A stretch of 9,404 nucleotides of DNA from Candidatus Kuenenia stuttgartensis (GTDB lineage Bacteria > Planctomycetota > UBA1135 > UBA2386), in contig CAMAUH010000138.1 of assembly GCA_945861365.1 (NCBI GenBank), positions 1 through 9,404 of the forward strand. Reading direction: 5' to 3'. Below the pieces are notes generated by a model. That model saw nothing but the letters and a program-made list of their open reading frames with translations. It did not search any database and had not been told where the DNA came from. This document shows positions 6,073 through 9,404 of this stretch, in pieces; position 1 is the first letter of the stretch, and each line of letters opens with the position of its first letter. The position numbers were made by a program, and so were the translations under genes.

Positions 6073-6205
6073 CCAGGTCCGCTACCTCGCCAGCGTCAAC
6101 CACAGCTTCTGCGTGCAGTGCGGTGGCAAGGTGCGCTTGTTCGCCCGCGACGAACAGACCCGCGTCGTCGAAGCCTCGCAGCGCCACCGCTACCAGGCCG
6201 TCTGA
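5984..6205 (+). CDS. Small zinc-ribbon protein (copy A)
   Basis: The 73-residue product carries two CxxC knuckles, W-C25-A-E-C28 and F-C43-V-Q-C46-G-G-K-V-R-L-F, spaced 14 residues apart, which is the typical zinc-ribbon layout. The core resembles small conserved zinc-ribbon proteins that I associate with Planctomycetota; that association is from memory. The N-terminus is Ser/Thr-rich and the tail is charged. The start is uncertain: GTG 5984 directly follows AGGGGC, a Shine-Dalgarno-like run set too close, and an in-frame TTG at 5957 is the main alternative. Extension much further upstream is unlikely, because the differences between the two repeat copies would fall mainly at second codon positions in this frame. 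Its first 29 codons are identical in copy B, including silent sites. No DNA- or partner-binding feature is visible beyond the ribbon, so the role is unknown. Confidence 0.75.
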   Translation: MTNIHPTSTSSATTQDSFYRETKWCAECAAQVRYLASVNHSFCVQCGGKVRLFARDEQTRVVEASQRHRYQAV

Positions 6206-6302
6206 ACCCCGCCCTCCCCCGCCTCCCCCGAACTCCCCGCCCGCCCGCCTCCCACGACAGTTCCCGCAAGACCCGCAAGCGACCCGACCTCTCCCTGATC
6301 CC
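6206..6302 (+). other. C-rich, G-poor tract (rut-like)
   Basis: Directly after the zinc-ribbon stop codon the plus strand has about 56 C against 15 G in 95 bases (6206-6300). A C-over-G bias in an untranslated 3' region is the composition favoured by Rho. It leads into the strong hairpin at 6303-6342, so it may help end the zinc-ribbon transcript. No coding potential is apparent. Confidence 0.35.
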
Positions 6303-6342
6303 CGCGAACGCCGCCCCGGTCCCTCCCGAGGCGGCGTTCGCG
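6303..6342. terminator. Probable bidirectional terminator hairpin
   Basis: A perfect 13-bp inverted repeat (6303-6315 with 6330-6342) encloses 14 bases, within which three more G-C pairs can form beyond one mismatch. It lies between two convergent genes: the zinc-ribbon gene (stop at 6205) and the CarboxypepD_reg-like gene (stop at 6378). Neither strand has a T-tract after the stem, so it may pause polymerase, protect 3' ends or act with Rho. Confidence 0.7.
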
Positions 6343-6377
6343 CTGTACCGATCGCACCCCGGGCACGCGGCCGATCG

Positions 6378-8984
6378 TCACGGCCCACGCAACGTCGCCA
6401 GGTCCGCTTCGGTCAGTTGCCGCGTGATGTCGAGCCGCCGCGGGCCATCGGTGAGCACCGTGTGGTCGCCGAGCACGAAGAACGTCGTGCCCCGCCCGGA
6501 GCGATCCCCGAGCGGCGGCAGCGCAGCCAGCCAGACGCGGTAGCGGCCGGGTGGCAGGTTGGGGATCGTGCAGCGCCCGTTGCCGTCGACGGTCGCCTGC
6601 GGATGGTGCAGCATCTGCATGCCCGCGAGGTTCTGCAGCGGACTGTCCGGGGGGACCCCGTCGAACACACGACAGCTGACCACGAGGCAACGCACGTCGC
6701 CGGCGAGCACCTGGTGGCCGGTCAGCGCGACATCGAGCGACGTGCCGGCACCGACGACCACGTCCAACGGGAAGCGGACCGCGTTCTGCCGCCACGGCGC
6801 GAGTCCCGCGGCAACCACCTCGACATCGGCAACGGCATGGCGCGGCACGAGGAACCAGGCTTCGCCGTTCGCATCCGTCGCCTGGTTCTGGCCGCCCGGA
6901 TTCGTCACCTGCCACTCGGCCAGCGTGAACCGCACCTGGGCGCCGGCCAGCGGTGCGCCTGCAGCCCCGCGCACGCGCACGCAGGTCGCCTCCACACCGT
7001 CGAGCACGCCGCCGGGGCCCGGGGCACGCGTCGTCTCCCCCGCGACGACCCGCCACCCGCGCAGCGCCAGTACCTGCGTGTCGCCGAGGAAACCGCGCAA
7101 CTCGTAGGTGCCGGGCAACAGGTCCGACAACTCGAACTCACCCGTCTCCGGCACGAAGGCCGTCACGTGCCAACGATCGCGCAACTCGCCACGGCCGCCC
7201 CAGTCGTGGGAACGACGGAACGGCCCCCACCAGCCGTCCCGCAGCGGTTCGTCGAGCAACGCGACGAGTTGCGGCCGGACTCGCAGCCGGTCCACCGCGG
7301 CACGCACCGGCTCAGGAACCTGCACCGACATCGCCAGCCCGCCGGTCGGCTGCAGCGTCAACTGCACGGGCGAGTCGACGGGACGCACCCGCAGCGGCGC
7401 GCAGAAGCCGTGCGGCTGCCGGCCGAACACGAACAGCTCGTCCGGCAGCTGCGTCGCGTGGATCGTGAACTCGCCGGCAGCATCGGTGCGCGTCGCGAAG
7501 AGCGCGAAGGGTGCTGGTTCGGGCGTCGTCGTCGACGTGAGGCCGATGCGCACGCCAGCCACCGGTCGACCGGCGGTATCGACGACGCGGCCGCGCAGGC
7601 GCGGCGAGGGCACGTTCACGGCGACCGGCGGCACGCGGTGCACGCTGCCGGCGGCGATCGCCGGAAACGCCAACACCGCCACCGCGGGATCCGGCGGTAG
7701 CGGCGGCCCCACGGACGTGTAGTAGGGACGCGGCAGCGCCTCGCGGGCCGGCCAATGCAGATGGTCGTCACGCCGCACGAACGCGACTTCGACCTTGCCT
7801 GCGCCGGTTTCGGGCAACACCAGACGCAGCACGCCCGCCGCATCCGGTTGCAGCTTGGCTCCGGTGTGCTCGGCGGACGCGTCGAAGCGCGCGAACACGG
7901 TGTAATCGCCCGCGCGGATCGGCTGGCCACCGGCATCGACGAGCGGGATCTCGAGCACGGGCGCCGACTCGCCGCGCGCCAACACGATCTCGTGGCTCGT
8001 GCGGCCCGTGGGCAGCTGCACGTCGACCGTCACTTCGAGCCGCCCGAGCTCGCTCAGCGTCACGCGCAGATGGTCGGCATCGAGCAACCCGGTGGCGCGC
8101 ACACTGTCCCCGGCGGCCAGCGCCTCGCCGGCCGGCCACACGACCACGCCTCCCGGCGACGTGTTGATGCGCGACCACCGGACCGTGCCGCGCACCGATG
8201 CCGGCTGCCCGTCCCGTTCCGTGAACCACATCTTCAGCACCACGCCGCGTTCGACCGCGCGTTCGGCGACGATCGCGAGCGACGTGGTGCCGCTGGCATT
8301 CCACGGTGTCGGTTCGGACCGGTAGGCCTTGCCGTCGCTCGTAGCGACTCCGCGAATCGCTGTCGCCGCCGCCAACCAGTGGCTGCCGGGAACCGCGATG
8401 CGAGCGTGACCGTGTTCGTCGGTGGTCGATTCACGGTCCGTACGCAAGTCGCCGTTCGCCATGGTCAGCTCGACGCGCGTCGCGACGAGCGGGGCACCGA
8501 GCGGATCGCGTACGAGCACGTCGACCTCACGATCAGGCTGCAGACGCAGGCGGACCTGTCGCTGCAGCGGCGCGCCCCAGTTCCAGCGCTCCAACCCGGA
8601 GCGCCCTGCGTCGCTGGCGTACAGGTACACCTCCCCGCTCGGGAACCGGTCGGCGCGGGCGACGCCATCGACCCCGGTCTTCGGGAATCGGATCGCGGCG
8701 TCTTCGCCGGTGACGCGGATCACCGCCCCTTCGACCGGGCGTCCCTCCGGATCCGTGACGAACACCTCGAGCCCTTCCGCCGCCGCCACCGCGCTGCGCG
8801 ACACGACGTCGGCCGGCGAATCGACCGGCGGCGCCACGGCCGCCGCGGCGGGAGCGGCAGCCACCTGGGGATCCGGACGCGGCGTGCTGGCGACGTCAGC
8901 CTCGCGCGCTTGCAGCAGCCAGTAGCCCGCCACGGCGATGGCCGCGAACAGAGCCCATCGCATGGGAGTCGGCACGTTGCGCAT
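6378..8984 (-). CDS. Membrane-anchored multi-domain CarboxypepD_reg-like protein
   Basis: The product is an 868-residue protein with a single N-terminal membrane segment (about 9-25, A-L-F-A-A-I-A-V-A-G-Y-W-L-L) and an Ala/Pro-rich linker (about 30-70). The rest is a chain of beta-sandwich modules. Five or six look like carboxypeptidase regulatory-like (CarboxypepD_reg) domains, recognised by the pattern V-x-D-x-x-G-x-P-V-x-G-A followed by T-D-x-x-G-x-x: about residues 72-122, 152-205, 345-402, 462-520, 663-727 and 762-820. Clear examples are V-V-D-T-A-G-R-P-V-A-G-V (467-478) with T-D-A-A-G-E-F, and the last module ending L-P-P-G-R-Y-R-V-W. Such modules bind ligands or act as spacers on the outer surface; no catalytic motif was found. 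ATG 8984 gives seven residues before the membrane segment; ATG 8963 is an alternative. Neither has a clear Shine-Dalgarno. The open frame continues upstream into the repeat, but that part is arginine-rich and unlike protein. Confidence 0.82.
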   Translation of the reverse strand: MRNVPTPMRWALFAAIAVAGYWLLQAREADVASTPRPDPQVAAAPAAAAVAPPVDSPADVVSRSAVAAAEGLEVFVTDPEGRPVEGAVIRVTGEDAAIRFPKTGVDGVARADRFPSGEVYLYASDAGRSGLERWNWGAPLQRQVRLRLQPDREVDVLVRDPLGAPLVATRVELTMANGDLRTDRESTTDEHGHARIAVPGSHWLAAATAIRGVATSDGKAYRSEPTPWNASGTTSLAIVAERAVERGVVLKMWFTERDGQPASVRGTVRWSRINTSPGGVVVWPAGEALAAGDSVRATGLLDADHLRVTLSELGRLEVTVDVQLPTGRTSHEIVLARGESAPVLEIPLVDAGGQPIRAGDYTVFARFDASAEHTGAKLQPDAAGVLRLVLPETGAGKVEVAFVRRDDHLHWPAREALPRPYYTSVGPPLPPDPAVAVLAFPAIAAGSVHRVPPVAVNVPSPRLRGRVVDTAGRPVAGVRIGLTSTTTPEPAPFALFATRTDAAGEFTIHATQLPDELFVFGRQPHGFCAPLRVRPVDSPVQLTLQPTGGLAMSVQVPEPVRAAVDRLRVRPQLVALLDEPLRDGWWGPFRRSHDWGGRGELRDRWHVTAFVPETGEFELSDLLPGTYELRGFLGDTQVLALRGWRVVAGETTRAPGPGGVLDGVEATCVRVRGAAGAPLAGAQVRFTLAEWQVTNPGGQNQATDANGEAWFLVPRHAVADVEVVAAGLAPWRQNAVRFPLDVVVGAGTSLDVALTGHQVLAGDVRCLVVSCRVFDGVPPDSPLQNLAGMQMLHHPQATVDGNGRCTIPNLPPGRYRVWLAALPPLGDRSGRGTTFFVLGDHTVLTDGPRRLDITRQLTEADLATLRGP

Positions 8985-9075
8985 CGGTCGACGATCGGAG
9001 CTGTCGGCGCGAACCCCGACAAGCCCCGCCCCCGCTTCGCCCGCCGCGCCGCGACCATTCCCCCGCCGGGAACAT
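8985..9075. other. Unique intergenic segment upstream of the CarboxypepD_reg-like gene
   Basis: This 91-bp gap separates the start of the minus-strand gene from repeat copy B. On the minus strand, TTGTCG and TCCGAT occur with a 17-base spacer, ending nine bases before the ATG, which is a weak promoter candidate. I see no hairpin, repeat or ORF with protein-like composition here. Confidence 0.3.
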
Positions 9076-9171
9076 GTCGCGGCCGCCCGACGGTCGCACT
9101 GTCGCGACGGCGAACGCGCACGGTCGTTGCCATGCGCGGTTGCTTGCGACGCCCAGCCTGCAGGCCGATCC

Positions 9172-9191
9172 GCGTCGCGGCGACGCGACGC
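9172..9191 (+). other. Perfect hairpin with GCGA tetraloop in repeat copy B
   Basis: The stem 9172-9179 with 9184-9191 and the GCGA loop are unchanged from copy A, inside the stretch that otherwise holds all the differences between the copies. This is mild evidence that the structure matters. Confidence 0.5.
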
Positions 9192-9315
9192 CAAGCTCGC
9201 ACGGCCGACACCGCCGCCGTTGCCGCGGCGCGGCCCGCAACGCCGCTGGCACCGACACGCTGCCCGATGCACCCAGGAACGCGCCCACTTGGCCACCGCG
9301 TTGCTCTACAGGGGC

Positions 9316-9404
9316 GTGACGAACATCCACCCGACCTCGACGAGCAGCGCGACGACCCAGGACAGCTTCTACCGCGAGACCAAGTGGTGCGCGGAGTGCG
9401 CTGC
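9316..9404 (+). CDS. Zinc-ribbon protein paralogue (copy B, N-terminal fragment)
   Basis: Twenty-nine codons are visible before the window ends, and they are identical in DNA to the start of the copy A gene, reaching just past the first knuckle W-C-A-E-C. The second CxxC pair lies outside, so the gene cannot be shown to be intact. The start (GTG 9316) carries the same uncertainty as in copy A. Confidence 0.6.
   Translation, partial: MTNIHPTSTSSATTQDSFYRETKWCAECA

Larger units (their letters stand above)
9076..9404 (+). repeat. Long direct repeat, copy B (runs off the window)
   Basis: This is the second copy of the 5744-6072 repeat, in the same orientation and still matching at the last base of the window. 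Differences from copy A are 13 substitutions confined to 9153-9275. It lies upstream of, and divergent from, the CarboxypepD_reg-like gene, whereas copy A follows the phosphodiester glycosidase gene. Flanks therefore differ on the left side. Confidence 0.95.

Noticed and set aside
6123..7700. Long plus-strand open frame of 525 codons
   Set aside because: It starts inside the zinc-ribbon gene and runs antisense to the CarboxypepD_reg-like gene. Composition is Arg/His/Pro-rich and there is no recognisable domain.
8985..9296. N-terminal extension of the CarboxypepD_reg-like protein up to ATG 9296, and the matching minus-strand open frame starting at 5964 in copy A
   Set aside because: The extra 104 residues are Arg-rich and precede a proper membrane anchor. 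Between the two repeat copies, eight of the 13 differences fall at first and five at third codon positions of this frame, the reverse of what coding would give.
9074..9319. A small plus-strand ORF whose TGA overlaps the zinc-ribbon GTG as GTGA, suggesting translational coupling
   Set aside because: Copy A has no start codon at the matching place, and in this frame the differences fall only at first and second codon positions, which is not protein-like.

Overview
The window is a GC-rich bacterial chromosome segment with strong G/C preference at third codon positions. It encodes lipoproteins or signal-bearing envelope proteins, a TolC-type outer-membrane factor and a large protein of CarboxypepD_reg-like repeats. 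This suits a Gram-negative, high-GC lineage. Planctomycetota is my best guess from the envelope proteins and the small zinc-ribbon family, but no marker gene here fixes the taxonomy.

Layout. 1-492 (-): N-terminal part of a Bax inhibitor-1/YccA membrane protein, cut by the window edge. 607-2094 (-): TolC/CzcC-like outer-membrane efflux lipoprotein. 2095-2261: divergent control region with two promoter-like elements and an 18-bp-period direct repeat. 2262-3638 (+): M28 (carboxypeptidase Q-like) lipoprotein metallopeptidase. 3642-3962 (-): small uncharacterised lipoprotein, converging on the peptidase gene. 4053-4481 (-): membrane-anchored thioredoxin-fold protein whose active site contains an in-frame UGA. 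4551-5732 (+): secreted NAGPA-type phosphodiester glycosidase with a golvesin/xanthan-lyase-like C-terminal domain. 5744-6072 and 9076-9404: two direct copies of a repeat of at least 329 bp, each carrying a non-coding-looking leader and the start of a zinc-ribbon gene. 6206-6342: C-rich tract and a strong hairpin, a likely two-way terminator. 6378-8984 (-): 868-residue membrane-anchored protein of CarboxypepD_reg-like beta-sandwich repeats.

The main discovery candidate is the thioredoxin-fold gene at 4053-4481. One UGA interrupts its frame exactly where the first active-site cysteine should be (F-U-P-A-C-K). A perfect 7-bp hairpin starts 18 nt downstream, and codon choice around it departs from the gene's usual G/C-ending pattern. 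Together these point to a selenoprotein with a UxxC redox motif and a bacterial SECIS element. A conventional gene caller splits or loses this gene.

The second notable structure is the 3,332-bp-spaced direct repeat. It has identical ends and a diverged middle, and both copies lead into the same zinc-ribbon protein. Three genes (outer-membrane factor, M28 peptidase, phosphodiester glycosidase) appear to have promoter elements placed so close to the start codon that their mRNAs may be leaderless. Most products act at or beyond the cytoplasmic membrane, but the genes do not form one operon and I see no single shared pathway.
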